A DNA stretch of 64,000 nt from JANQIO01 sp043585095 (GTDB taxonomy: Bacteria; Pseudomonadota; Gammaproteobacteria; Pseudomonadales; Halieaceae), in contig CP121321.1 of assembly GCA_043585095.1 (NCBI GenBank), forward strand, positions 1,054,001 through 1,118,000, in the 5' to 3' direction. Under the pieces are notes generated by a model. That model searched no databases, was not told the DNA's origin, and was given only the letters and a program-made list of their open reading frames with translations. How positions within the stretch are numbered: position 1 is the first letter of the stretch; each line of letters begins with the position of its first letter. Shown here piece by piece: positions 1 to 8,955 of this stretch. The position numbers were made by a program, and so were the translations under genes.

Positions 1-86
1 AGGTCAGCAGGAAAGGGTGTCAAGACATGGCTGTCAATGCAAGCAAACTGCTGGGATAGTCAGGTACAAAAGGTATAGTTAAACCT

Positions 87-1532
87 GTGTTTATACGCCG
101 TTCAAACTCGCTTTCGCAGACTGCTTCCAGTGTCGTGCTGCGCATGGCAGCCTGCGCATTGCTGTCACTGTCGCTGACGCAAACGCATGCGAGCCTGGGT
201 AATACCGGCGCCCCCACCCCTTACGGACTTCGATTTTATCGGACTGACGCACCAGCGCCAGCGCCGCTTCCGCCTCGCCAGAGCGCGCCGGAAGCCGACG
301 CCTGGAAAGCCCGCATAGTCGAACAGGAGTATCTGGCCGGCCCCTATGGTGCTGAACTCTCTGAAACCCTTCAGGATGCTGGCCGGTATTTCTATGAGCG
401 CGGAGACTTTGATGCCGCGATCGAGCAATGGCGCCGGGCGGTCCATCTTTTACGCGTCAACGAGGGTCTCTACAGTCAGCGTCAGTTGCCCCTGCTGGAG
501 CGTCTGCGCGACACCTATTTGGCGCGAGGTGACATCGAAAGCGCTGATGAAATCGAGTCGTATCTCTGGTTCCTGAGCCGACAGTACTACCAACCCGGGG
601 ACCCGGATCGACTGGAGGCCTTACTGCGATGGCAGAACTGGCTGCGTCAGCAGTGGCTGCGAAACCCCAACCCCAGCCAGCCGCGCGCCTTGCTGATGCA
701 GTGGCGAGACCTGTCAGAGCGCATACAGGATGCTGAAAACGCTGCTGAGCTTTCGGCTAACGACATGTCGGCAACGAATGGTGCCCCAATGCGAACGGAC
801 TCGACGTTCGAGAAAAACCGGGCGGCAAGCAGAGCACCGTCGCTGCAACTGTCGGCCAGGCAGCTGGAGGCGCTTACGCAGGCGCAGCTAAACGTTCTGT
901 ATGTCACGTCCATAACGGATTTGGGTTTGGGTCGCGACACTCAGATGATTCTGGGTGCCAACCGAGGCCGCACTGACCCTCTTGACGAGCCATCCGTCGA
1001 GCAAACCCAGGTGCGCAATATGCAAGAATCGGCCTACGCGCGGGGGCGCGCCAGGCTGCGTCGTCTGCTCGACCGATTTATCGAGGCCAGGGACTGGCAG
1101 GGGCGCGCTCGCACTCTACTTGCATTGGGAGACTGGCACCTGTGGTTTGATCAGCCACGACGCGCGCAGCAGTCCTACAAGGCGGTATGGCAGGTATTGG
1201 AGGCAAGGCGCGGCGAATCCCAGTCAATCGCTTTGGCGCTGCAGCAGGAGTGGTTTTCTGCGCCGGTGGAGTTACCCGTCAACCAACCATTTCGGATCGA
1301 ATCGGTGACCTATCCCGAATATCAAAGCCAGCGCAATGTCGAAGCGCGCTTTGGCGTGACAGATCGCGGACGGGTGGTTGATCTACAAACTACCTCTGGT
1401 AGCGATGAGAATAACGATGCGGCAGAGATGCTATATCGGCAAATGCGCGGAATGCGTTTTCGGCCGCGCATGATTGGGGGTGAAGCGGTCGCAACGCCGG
1501 ATATTATTCGACGCTATCGCGTTGCGTTCTAG
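87..1532 (+). CDS. Secreted TPR protein with TonB-like C-terminal domain
   Basis: The 481-residue product has a hydrophobic N-terminal stretch (about residues 20-35) that reads as a signal peptide, so it is probably periplasmic or surface-associated. Residues about 95-165 resemble a TPR-like helical repeat (RYFYERGDFDAAIEQWRRAV). A second TPR-like helix pair lies near residues 335-375. The last 90 residues match the pattern of TonB C-terminal domains: PFRIESV, then a VTDRGRVVDL strand, then MRGMRFRPRM and a final Y-R-V-A-F. The assigned start is GTG at 87; an ATG at 144 (residue 20) is a real alternative and would still leave the signal peptide. Its stop interleaves with that of the convergent MFS gene in a shared CTAG. 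I do not recognise a specific function; a role in periplasmic protein assembly or energy transduction would be speculation. Confidence 0.75.
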   Translation: MFIRRSNSLSQTASSVVLRMAACALLSLSLTQTHASLGNTGAPTPYGLRFYRTDAPAPAPLPPRQSAPEADAWKARIVEQEYLAGPYGAELSETLQDAGRYFYERGDFDAAIEQWRRAVHLLRVNEGLYSQRQLPLLERLRDTYLARGDIESADEIESYLWFLSRQYYQPGDPDRLEALLRWQNWLRQQWLRNPNPSQPRALLMQWRDLSERIQDAENAAELSANDMSATNGAPMRTDSTFEKNRAASRAPSLQLSARQLEALTQAQLNVLYVTSITDLGLGRDTQMILGANRGRTDPLDEPSVEQTQVRNMQESAYARGRARLRRLLDRFIEARDWQGRARTLLALGDWHLWFDQPRRAQQSYKAVWQVLEARRGESQSIALALQQEWFSAPVELPVNQPFRIESVTYPEYQSQRNVEARFGVTDRGRVVDLQTTSGSDENNDAAEMLYRQMRGMRFRPRMIGGEAVATPDIIRRYRVAF

Positions 1533-2752
1533 GCAGCGGCCGTTTCTTCACGCCACCACCACAGCCACACGGATGCACTCAGTACCAGAAAACCTCCAGC
1601 GCCGAGTGCCCAGCCAACGCCCGCCAGGGCAATAGCGCTGCCGACCAGGGCGGACACAACATTGGCTATGCAAAAGTTGGTGGTGAGCAGTCCCTGTACG
1701 CGGCCGAGCCCAAAGGATTCAAAGCGATTCGCCATGTAGGCAGGGAAGACGCCATTACATAGTGCAATAAGTCCGCCGCAAACAATTAAGGACGGATACA
1801 GGCTGAAATCCGCTATCAGCGGCAGAAGCAGAAAAGCTAGAGACAATGCCAGGCTGCTGCGTCGCACGGCACCCAGCGAGCCGTAGCGATTCTCAATCAG
1901 CGATACCCCATAGATACTGCTCAAAATCATCGCGCCGGTGATGGCTACCGTACTCCAGCCGATCTGCACGCCGGTATAGGCAAAGCGTTCTACCAGCCAC
2001 AGCGGATAGAACTCGTAAAACATGTTGAGGCCCAGGGTGAACAAAATGTGATACAGCAACAGGGGCTGCATCGCCCGCTCTCGAACCAGTCCAAGAGAAT
2101 TCTGGTCGCGCATGGAAACCCAGATGCCGGGTCGCGAGGCTCGCTCTGCGTCCGATGGCTCGGGACTGTCGGCAATGGCGAGTTGCACGACGATTGTTGC
2201 GGCGAGGGTGATTGCCGCCGCAATGTAAAACACATTGGCCACCCCCAGCAGCATCAGATAACCCCCGGCCAGCGGGCCGATAAGCCAGCCTGAGTAGTTA
2301 GTGGCGTAGAGCAGGCTCAATGCGCGAGTTCGATTGATGGCGGGGTGCAGGTCCAGAGCGATGGCCCGTGAAATGGCTATGTTGCCCTCGAAGATGCCGG
2401 TAAGAAATCGCGCCAACGCGAACAGCGGGAAGTTCTCCAGTACTACCGCGTAAGCCGTCAGGCCGTAGCACAGTGCGGAGGCGAGCAACGTCATGATTAG
2501 TAGCCGCTTGCGGCCGTAAACGTCCGATAATGCGCCGATCACCGACCCGCCGAATATCAGCCCCAGTGGGTACAACGCCAGCAAGGCACCCAGCAGCAGC
2601 TTCGGGTGTAGGCCCATAAACTGGGTAAGTGAGTTGGCGTTCGCGGGGTCCAGAAAGTACGGCGAAAGCACAGGGTAGGGCAGGGCAATACCTGCAGTGC
2701 CCAGGAGCGACACCAGCATGACGGCGAATAGTGTTGAGCGTGGGCTGGCCAT
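1529..2752 (-). CDS. MFS transporter, drug/proton antiporter-like
   Basis: The 407-residue hydrophobic protein has about 12 predicted membrane segments. The loop after the second helix carries the MFS motif GALSDVYGRKRLL, close to the G-x-L-a-D-r-x-G-R-k signature of proton-driven antiporters. Helix 4 carries ARFLTGIFEGNI. This layout resembles the tetracycline/multidrug efflux branch (TetA/MdtG-like), so export of a small molecule across the inner membrane is the likely job; the substrate cannot be read from sequence. The start is ATG. It lies 174 nt downstream of the methyltransferase gene on the same strand, so it may be the last gene of the DUF3604-methyltransferase group or have its own promoter. 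Confidence 0.85.
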   Translation of the reverse strand: MASPRSTLFAVMLVSLLGTAGIALPYPVLSPYFLDPANANSLTQFMGLHPKLLLGALLALYPLGLIFGGSVIGALSDVYGRKRLLIMTLLASALCYGLTAYAVVLENFPLFALARFLTGIFEGNIAISRAIALDLHPAINRTRALSLLYATNYSGWLIGPLAGGYLMLLGVANVFYIAAAITLAATIVVQLAIADSPEPSDAERASRPGIWVSMRDQNSLGLVRERAMQPLLLYHILFTLGLNMFYEFYPLWLVERFAYTGVQIGWSTVAITGAMILSSIYGVSLIENRYGSLGAVRRSSLALSLAFLLLPLIADFSLYPSLIVCGGLIALCNGVFPAYMANRFESFGLGRVQGLLTTNFCIANVVSALVGSAIALAGVGWALGAGGFLVLSASVWLWWWREETAAA

Positions 2753-2926
2753 AACAAACCGACTCAGACAGTTAGTCTTCGTCGATGCAACTCCCTGGTC
2801 GTGTCGACGCAGAATCAGCAGAAGACTGTGTATACGATGAGATAACGGCTTTGTATCGCTGCCTGGGGGTGGCCAGGACGTGGGTTGTTAAATGTGCCTC
2901 TCAGGTCGGTAGACGTCTGGTCTCGA

Positions 2927-3544
2927 TCACGCGTTTTCCAAAACCATGAGTGAGCCCGATGCGGCCAGTGGTTTACGTGCTCGCCAGGACAGTATCTCGG
3001 CACAGTACTTGTCTTCGCAGCGCTGTGCCATTTCAAAGAAGGTCGGCCGCTCGGGATCTGCGATGATGATTTTTTTGACGCCAGCATTGACGGCGCGTTT
3101 GACGAGATTGAAGACTGGATTAACAAGCTCGTCCCAGAAGCACACATCGGCGGCAATTAACAGATCGATATCTTCCAGCTGTCGTGTGCTGATCTTCTCA
3201 AAGCGCGATTGCAGTGTGGTTATTTCGACCTTATTGGCCGCCGCATTGGCGAGCAGATAGGGAAAAACATCTTTGTCTGCGTCAACCGAAATCACTTTTG
3301 CTTTAAGGGCTTTGGCGCAGTAAACGCCACCCATTCCCCAACCGCAGCCGGCGTCCATGACCGTGCGATGGTGGGCGGGCGGATGCTTCTTAAGATAATC
3401 GATCATCAAAAAGCTGGAGCGCCACAGCTTGTTGCCGTGTATCGACGGTTGGGCGTCACTGCGTTTTATACGGCGAATCTCGGGGTGGGCTGACGTAAGC
3501 ATCGTCACGCCATGAAAGCGGTACTCGGTGCGGCGCTGGGCCAT
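2927..3544 (-). CDS. Class I SAM-dependent methyltransferase, protein N-lysine type
   Basis: This is a 205-residue soluble protein. Motif I for S-adenosylmethionine binding is clear (VMDAGCGWGMGG, about residues 62-73), followed by the acidic end of strand 2 (VISVDAD). Motif IV is DLLIAADVCFWDEL, and a late strand reads IIIADPERPTFFEMA. The D-P-x-R-P element after the substrate-binding strand resembles the small lysine/nicotinamide-type methyltransferases (METTL and ETF-beta lysine methyltransferase families). The substrate is therefore probably a protein side chain, but that is inference. The gene begins 28 nt after the end of the DUF3604 gene on the same strand, which suggests cotranscription. 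Confidence 0.8.
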   Translation of the reverse strand: MAQRRTEYRFHGVTMLTSAHPEIRRIKRSDAQPSIHGNKLWRSSFLMIDYLKKHPPAHHRTVMDAGCGWGMGGVYCAKALKAKVISVDADKDVFPYLLANAAANKVEITTLQSRFEKISTRQLEDIDLLIAADVCFWDELVNPVFNLVKRAVNAGVKKIIIADPERPTFFEMAQRCEDKYCAEILSWRARKPLAASGSLMVLENA

Positions 3545-3572
3545 AGGGAAACCTTACAAAAACGACGGACTG

Positions 3573-5651
3573 TTAGCGCGCAGCCTGCACCCCCTGATAC
3601 CAAATTGGGGACGTCCAGGCACGCTCTTGAATAACCGGAGAATAGAAGGGTTCGTCTTTCGGGTCCAGACAGCAGCGATTGAAAATGTTACCGATAGCGC
3701 CGTCATCTTTCAGTTCTTCGTTTCGGATATCGGCCTGCGCCTGGCAGTTCTCCGCAAAGGGATTTACCCCCAGGGCCTGACACTGCAGGGTGCTCCAGCG
3801 GCAGCTTGGATTTTCCAGTACCCGCACATAGTAGAAAGCATCTTCCCCCCGATCAAAATCGGGGTCCTCCCAAACAGCGCAGAGCGACTGATGTCCGCTA
3901 CCTGTCGGGGCGCAGCTTTGTGGGTTTACCCAGGCACCGTTGTCAGGCGACCCTGCCACGTCGTACACCTTTTCGTGGGTGTTGCCTTCGTGGTCTACCC
4001 AGCCCTTGATGACCTGCACGCGTTGCAAGTCATTGCCGGGCAGGCCGGGACTGCCGCTATCCTTCATTGCCGATACCAGCAAGCGCATTGCTTCTCCTTC
4101 CGCCAGGCCGGCCAGCTCGCCACCCATGGGTACGCCCAGGCGGTCGGCTTCAGCTATGACTTCCGGGCCGCTGCACATGTCGTCTTGCAGGTCGGCGCCT
4201 GCGAACAGTCTGACGATGGGCCGCGTGCCGCTGGTGGCGTAGGTTTCGCGTCTACGCATGGCCTCGAAAATCGCATCGCGAGAGTTTTCCTCGGCCCAAA
4301 CTACTGCGAGGCCGCCGGGATTGTCGAAAAAGTGGTCCTGAATGTTGCGGTATCCCGTATCTCGACGGCCCAAATGGCCGGTGTAGTTATCTTCTTCTGT
4401 GCCGCCCGGTGTGGCGGAATGAGTGTCAGTCGAGCCAATAAAGCCCAGCTGAAAAGGGTTTAACCCGTCACGCTGGCCCAGCGCCAGACCGTCCTTGAGA
4501 ACGTTTCTAACCATGTTGCGACGACCATAGTCCGCGATGGGTACGGGAGCTGCGTTTTTGGTTCTGACTTCACCAAATACGGTTCCTAACATCGACAGGT
4601 TATCGCCGACGACCTGCTCAAAGTCGCAGAGTTCGTCCTCGGTGTCGACGCCCAATCCGGCCAGCCGATCATAGCGGCATTCGCTAGCGGCTTTGTGTTG
4701 CACAAGCTCCACCAATGGCTCAAAGAAAGCGCGATCTTGTGCCTCTTCAGGCGACGCCGGGTCCGGGAACATCATGCCCCCGCTAAGATTGGGATTGTGC
4801 GGAATGGCCATGACATCGCAGCCCTCATCCCCATCAATGCACTCTTTGCGAAGTCGGCGCCAGAGTTCAGGGAAATTCATGGTGCCGGTGTCATAGGTCG
4901 AAATCGCGGTCTCGGTGACGCGCGCATTGCGGAAGATGACGTTGCGGTGCAAGTTATTGTAGTTCGGTGCGTCGGTGTACTCGTAGCCAACAAACGTTGT
5001 GAAGCTGCAGTCACTGGAGCGGTCGTAGTGATCTTCTGCGGCTTGCTGAATGAGCTGCCAGCTCTCTTTGTGTGCTTCGTCACAGTCACCCAGAGTACAG
5101 ATAAAAGATTTGTCGCGCTGCGCACCGGGCTTTCCGCCGGTCACACCGACTCGCTGCCAGTAATCCAAGGCGAGAAATTGCAGCATAAAGGTGTTGGTGC
5201 GGGTCAGCATGCAGAACGGGTACCAGTAGGCCAACTTGTCCTTATCCCGTGTGCACAGATTGATAGGACCTAAAAACTCGGCGTGGTCTGTGAGGCCGGT
5301 AAAGTCCAGCGGCCTGCGCAGCTGTGCTGTCACGCTTTGATCACCGTCTGGGTCAGACAGTTGGATGGCTTCCCCTTTGGCGTAGCGATAAGCGTTCCAG
5401 GGGTCGTTGCGTTGGCTGGAGGTCCAGGAGTCGAAGGAATAGCTGGTGTGAACATGCAGGTCGCCGAACAGCGGTACTCGCAGGGGATCATTGCGAGCGC
5501 AGTCTTCGCGCTCCTCAGTTCGTTCGAAACCCTGCCCCAGCGTTGCGCTTGTAATGCAGATCAGCGCAGTTGCGCACATCACCACCTTGCGGACTGATTG
5601 TGAGGCCCTTTGCATCCACGACAATGACGGGGCGTTAGCTAGTGTTCGCAT
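3573..5651 (-). CDS. DUF3604 family secreted protein (PHP-like metal site)
   Basis: With the start used here the product has 692 residues. A hydrophobic segment (VVMCATALICITSATLG, about residues 23-39) suggests export. After it comes a metal-binding signature typical of DUF3604, GDLHVHTSYSFDSW (His66 and His68), then FTGLTDHAEFLG. Further DUF3604 features are MAIPHNPNLSGG and FIGSTDTHSATPGG. The HxH and later His/Asp residues recall PHP-type metallohydrolases, and family members are thought to be hydrolytic, but no substrate is established to my knowledge. The frame is open up to a GTG at 5720; ATGs at 5651 and 5615 both leave a plausible signal peptide and none has a clear Shine-Dalgarno, so the start is uncertain. 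The protein is rich in Cys for an exported protein, so disulfides are likely. Confidence 0.85.
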   Translation of the reverse strand: MRTLANAPSLSWMQRASQSVRKVVMCATALICITSATLGQGFERTEEREDCARNDPLRVPLFGDLHVHTSYSFDSWTSSQRNDPWNAYRYAKGEAIQLSDPDGDQSVTAQLRRPLDFTGLTDHAEFLGPINLCTRDKDKLAYWYPFCMLTRTNTFMLQFLALDYWQRVGVTGGKPGAQRDKSFICTLGDCDEAHKESWQLIQQAAEDHYDRSSDCSFTTFVGYEYTDAPNYNNLHRNVIFRNARVTETAISTYDTGTMNFPELWRRLRKECIDGDEGCDVMAIPHNPNLSGGMMFPDPASPEEAQDRAFFEPLVELVQHKAASECRYDRLAGLGVDTEDELCDFEQVVGDNLSMLGTVFGEVRTKNAAPVPIADYGRRNMVRNVLKDGLALGQRDGLNPFQLGFIGSTDTHSATPGGTEEDNYTGHLGRRDTGYRNIQDHFFDNPGGLAVVWAEENSRDAIFEAMRRRETYATSGTRPIVRLFAGADLQDDMCSGPEVIAEADRLGVPMGGELAGLAEGEAMRLLVSAMKDSGSPGLPGNDLQRVQVIKGWVDHEGNTHEKVYDVAGSPDNGAWVNPQSCAPTGSGHQSLCAVWEDPDFDRGEDAFYYVRVLENPSCRWSTLQCQALGVNPFAENCQAQADIRNEELKDDGAIGNIFNRCCLDPKDEPFYSPVIQERAWTSPIWYQGVQAAR

Positions 5652-5776
5652 GCTTTTGTGGTCGTTTTGTGAGCGATTACCGAAATGGTAGCGCCGCTGC
5701 CATGGAAAGTGTGAACCCACTCACGCCAAAGCTGGATGCCGTTCGCTAAACTAAACCGCAATCAGTCGAGGTAACT

Positions 5777-6448
5777 ATGCAAAATACTGCTATGGCACTC
5801 CCCCCTGTTGAATTGGTCGAAAAAAATCGTCCGAAGCAGCAGCGGGCAATCAGGACATACGAGGGCATTCTAAGCGCGGCCAGCGATGTACTCTGTGATG
5901 TGGGTCTTGAGAAGATATCGACCAATAACATCGCGGAGCGCGCTGGCGTTACCGTTCCGGCTCTGTATCGATACTTTCCGAATAAGTACGCAGTGTTGAA
6001 CGCCTTGAGTGCGCGACTGCTATCAGAACTGCATGCTGCCTGTGAAGACTGGCGGGCCGCACACCTGCAAGACGACCCATGCGGCCCTGGTCGCAAGGCG
6101 TTTTGTGACCTGCTCGTCATGGTGCACAAAATCGTACAGGATTTTCCCGGAGGGTTGGAAATTCTGCATGCCATGCAGACTCTGGCGCCTTTGAAAGAAG
6201 TTCGTGTCACCGGTTACTGGGCGATCGCCGAAGACTTTGGGTGCTCCTGGAGCAAGGGCGCACAATTACCTTTATCCGCTGCAACGCTGAACCGTTTTCG
6301 AATTGCTGTAGAAACAGGCTTCGGATGTGTACAGCTGGCTCTGGAAGATAGCCGCCTCGATCCGCAGTTTGCGTTACAGGAAGGGGCTGCCGCTCTGGAC
6401 CTGCAACTTCATTTGGCCGCCGCTCAGGCACGCAGTGAGATGAACTGA
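5777..6448 (+). CDS. TetR/AcrR family transcriptional regulator
   Basis: The 223-residue protein has a TetR DNA-binding region at residues about 22-70. It includes the helix-turn-helix STNNIAERAGVTVPALYRYFPNK, here split as STNNIAERAGV plus TVPALYRYFPNK. The C-terminal three-quarters is the usual variable ligand-binding helical domain. The ATG at 5777 is preceded by GAGGTAA. The gene is divergent from the DUF3604 gene and sits 87 nt upstream of, and in the same direction as, two acyl-CoA dehydrogenases and an SDR. It probably represses that operon in response to an acyl-CoA or a related compound; this is inferred from position and from the palindrome at 6501-6513. Confidence 0.9.
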   Translation: MQNTAMALPPVELVEKNRPKQQRAIRTYEGILSAASDVLCDVGLEKISTNNIAERAGVTVPALYRYFPNKYAVLNALSARLLSELHAACEDWRAAHLQDDPCGPGRKAFCDLLVMVHKIVQDFPGGLEILHAMQTLAPLKEVRVTGYWAIAEDFGCSWSKGAQLPLSAATLNRFRIAVETGFGCVQLALEDSRLDPQFALQEGAAALDLQLHLAAAQARSEMN

Positions 6449-6462
6449 CCCTATACAGCTGT

Positions 6463-6491
6463 TTGCTCCTGCCCGTACAGGGCACTATTAT
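6463..6491 (+). promoter_or_regulatory. Candidate sigma-70 promoter for the acyl-CoA dehydrogenase operon
   Basis: TTGCTC (6463-6468) and TATTAT (6486-6491) are separated by 17 nt. Transcription would start near 6498, about 38 nt before the first acyl-CoA dehydrogenase. The -10 matches five of six consensus bases; the -35 is weaker. Confidence 0.45.
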
Positions 6492-6500
6492 CTTGCGCTC

Positions 6501-6513
6501 TCGAAAATTTCGA
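6501..6513. promoter_or_regulatory. Perfect palindrome, candidate TetR operator
   Basis: TCGAAAATTTCGA is a perfect inverted repeat with 6-bp arms around a central base. It lies just past the predicted transcription start and upstream of the ribosome binding site (GGAAGGAG) of the first acyl-CoA dehydrogenase. That is a typical place for a repressor site. The TetR gene immediately upstream is the natural candidate to bind it, but no binding data can be read here. Confidence 0.4.
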
Positions 6514-6535
6514 CAGCTCAGGAAGGAGCAGATTC

Positions 6536-7783
6536 ATGTCAGGAAGTGAGCGCAAGGATACGCCTGAACAGGCTGAGTTCCGTGAATACTGCCGCAGCTG
6601 GCTAGCTGAAAATAGCCCAGCGGAAACAGCCGTGCGGTTGCCACTATCGCCTCTGGAAATCATGACAGAAGACCAGCTGCACTATCTTCAGGATTGGCAG
6701 AAGCGAGCCTATGACGCCGGTCTGGTTGGCTGTGACTACCCCGAAGAAGTCGGTGGTCGCGGTCGCACTGACTGTCAGCGCATTGCCAACGCCGAAATGC
6801 AGGGTGCCAAAACACCGTTTTTCCCCAATGTGATCGGCCTCGGTATGGCAGCCCCAACCGTGTTTTATCACGCTCAGGAAGAGAAAAAGCGCGAGTTGTT
6901 GCCAAAGCTGTTCTCCGGCGAAGAGATCTGGTGTCAGGGCTTCAGTGAGCCGGGCTCCGGATCCGATTTGGCCAGTGTTCAGACCTTCGCGGAACAAAAG
7001 GGTGATAAGTGGATTATCAACGGACATAAGGTATGGACGTCGCTTGCCCACTTCGCGGAGTGGATGATCATTCTTCTGCGCACCGACAAGTCTCATAAAT
7101 ACGAGGGACTATCCTATTTTGTGGTGCCGATCCGCTCGGCGCTGGGTAAGGGTGTGACGGTGCGGCCTCTTATCAAAATGACCGGCGAAACCGGTTTCAA
7201 TGAAGTGATTTTTGACAACCTGGAAGTCGACGACAGTTACCGCCTGGATGCGGTGGGCAAAGGCTGGCAGGTCGCGATGACAACACTGGCACACGAGCGC
7301 GGTGCCGGGCAGTTGGTGACGCCCCAGGCAGGTGGTCGGGTGCAGCAGCGCGAAGGAGAAGAACAGACGGTCTTCGGTGCCATGAGTCTTGTTGACCTGG
7401 CCAAGGGCAGTTTCCGCAACGGCAAGCCCGCGTCCGAGGATCCTGTGATTCGCGACAGAATTATGAAGGAAGTCATTCGTGAAGAAGGTTTTCGACAGTG
7501 CCGACGTCGCACTCGCGTGCAGGCGCTGACCGACGATCCCATGCGAATACCCCTGCAACACAAGCTGCGACAGAGCGAGATGATGCAAGATATGGCGCAG
7601 CTTGCGACGGATATCGAGGGCCCTGCATCGTCCCTATACATCGCTGATGACAACGCGCCCGCAAATGCGCGCTGGCCGATTGCCTATATGAATTCCTATG
7701 GCTTCACCATTGCGGCCGGCACCAGCGAAGTGCAGCGCAATATTCTTGGCGAGCGGGTGCTTAACCTGCCCAAATCCAAATAA
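6536..7783 (+). CDS. Acyl-CoA dehydrogenase, subunit 1 of a probable pair
   Basis: The 415-residue protein belongs to the acyl-CoA dehydrogenase superfamily, which uses FAD to introduce an alpha,beta double bond into acyl-CoA thioesters. The FAD/substrate region reads WCQGFSEPGSGSDLAS, followed by WIINGHKVWTS. Near the C-terminus is the FAD-binding GTSEVQRNILGERV motif. The ATG follows a strong Shine-Dalgarno (GGAAGGAG). The second dehydrogenase starts 14 nt downstream, so the two are almost certainly cotranslated and may form a mixed alpha2beta2 enzyme like the FadE28/FadE29 (ChsE1-ChsE2) type known from steroid side-chain degradation. The substrate here is unknown; fatty, branched or cyclic acyl-CoAs are all possible. 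Confidence 0.9.
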   Translation: MSGSERKDTPEQAEFREYCRSWLAENSPAETAVRLPLSPLEIMTEDQLHYLQDWQKRAYDAGLVGCDYPEEVGGRGRTDCQRIANAEMQGAKTPFFPNVIGLGMAAPTVFYHAQEEKKRELLPKLFSGEEIWCQGFSEPGSGSDLASVQTFAEQKGDKWIINGHKVWTSLAHFAEWMIILLRTDKSHKYEGLSYFVVPIRSALGKGVTVRPLIKMTGETGFNEVIFDNLEVDDSYRLDAVGKGWQVAMTTLAHERGAGQLVTPQAGGRVQQREGEEQTVFGAMSLVDLAKGSFRNGKPASEDPVIRDRIMKEVIREEGFRQCRRRTRVQALTDDPMRIPLQHKLRQSEMMQDMAQLATDIEGPASSLYIADDNAPANARWPIAYMNSYGFTIAAGTSEVQRNILGERVLNLPKSK

Positions 7784-7797
7784 ATGAGGACGACGCG

Positions 7798-8925
7798 ATG
7801 AGCCAACCACAGGATTTTGGATTTGGTGAAGAGGAAGCCATGCTGCGGGACTCCGCACGCAAGTTCTTCAGCGACAACATGCCCACTGATGCACTTCACA
7901 AGCTGGTGGCAGATGAGTCTGACCCCTATCGGGATCTGACGGCGAAATGGCAGCCAGAGCTGTGGCAGCAAATGGTAGAACTAGGCTGGACCATGTTGGC
8001 GGTGCCGGAAAGTGCCGGTGGTCTGGGTATGAGCGCTGTCGCAGTAGCGGCGTTGTGCGAAGAAGCCGGACGCGCCGCGTTTCCATCGCCACTGTTACCA
8101 ACTATCAACGCCACCTACCTACTTGCTGCCTGTGACACCGTGGCCGGCAATGCTGCCTTGGAGGCTATCGTCGGCGGAGCGTCAGCCACGCTTGCGGTCA
8201 CCAATGCACAAGGTAGCTGGGAAGAGACCGACTGCGATGTTGCTTTTGCAGATGGCAAGCTCAGTGGCACGGCATCCTTTGTGCAGGACGCCCAGAAGTG
8301 CGATTACCTGTTAGTGCAAGCGAAAACAGATGCTGGCTTTGGCCTATTCTGGCTACCCACAGATGCCGCTGGCGTGAAGCTGGATGCTGACGCCATTGTG
8401 GACCTGACCCGAGATCAGGCGCGCGTACATTTCGGTGGCGCAGAAGCGACCGAAGTATGCAAAGACGCTGTTGCCGCGCTGGCGACCGCGATGCCCGCAA
8501 TCTGGACCATGGTATCCGCTGACATGGTTGGCGCGGGCGAGTGGGAGCTACAAACAACCGCTGAGTATGCGCGCACGCGCAGGCAGTTCGACCGTGAGAT
8601 CGGGTTTTTCCAGGCCGTTAAACACCCGCTTGTTAACGCGATGGTCGACATCGATCAGTCGCGCTCTTTGGTTTATAACGCCGCCTGCGCCATTGACCAT
8701 GAGCCGCACAGGGCGACGCAATATGCCCAAATGGCAAAATCCTCCGCCAGCGATATGGCAATTTTCGTGTCGAGCCGGGCGGTGCAGTTCCACGGCGGTA
8801 TAGGGTTCACATGGGAATGCTATGTGCATGTGTACTTTAAGCGTCAAGGGCACAACGCAGTTCTGTGGGGCGATGGTGCATGGCATCGAGCTCGTCTGGC
8901 ATCGCAACTGATGGACGCCGCCTGA
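7798..8925 (+). CDS. Acyl-CoA dehydrogenase, subunit 2 of a probable pair
   Basis: The 375-residue protein is a second acyl-CoA dehydrogenase, divergent from its neighbour. Its N-terminal helical domain begins DFGFGEEEAMLRDSARKFF. The substrate-loop region (GELSEPGSGSD type) is degenerate here. The C-terminal motif is HGGIGFTWECYVHVYFKR. In FadE28-like subunits of heteromeric dehydrogenases the Glu of this T-W-E element is the catalytic base, and those subunits bind FAD poorly alone, so the two genes here plausibly make one active enzyme. The ATG follows GAGGACGACGCG, and the stop lies 30 nt before the SDR start. Confidence 0.9.
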   Translation: MSQPQDFGFGEEEAMLRDSARKFFSDNMPTDALHKLVADESDPYRDLTAKWQPELWQQMVELGWTMLAVPESAGGLGMSAVAVAALCEEAGRAAFPSPLLPTINATYLLAACDTVAGNAALEAIVGGASATLAVTNAQGSWEETDCDVAFADGKLSGTASFVQDAQKCDYLLVQAKTDAGFGLFWLPTDAAGVKLDADAIVDLTRDQARVHFGGAEATEVCKDAVAALATAMPAIWTMVSADMVGAGEWELQTTAEYARTRRQFDREIGFFQAVKHPLVNAMVDIDQSRSLVYNAACAIDHEPHRATQYAQMAKSSASDMAIFVSSRAVQFHGGIGFTWECYVHVYFKRQGHNAVLWGDGAWHRARLASQLMDAA

Positions 8926-8955
8926 GGCCCAGACTAATCAATGGAAGTGAGCAAT

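Noticed and set aside
3..59. Short open frame at the window start ending in M-A-V-N-A-S-K-L-L-G and a stop, possibly the end of an upstream gene
   Set aside because: Only 19 codons are visible, other frames are also open here, and there is no recognisable motif to choose one.
3528..4463. 311-codon open frame on the plus strand, antisense to the DUF3604 gene
   Set aside because: No family motifs, and the opposite strand encodes a clear DUF3604 protein with its metal-binding signature.
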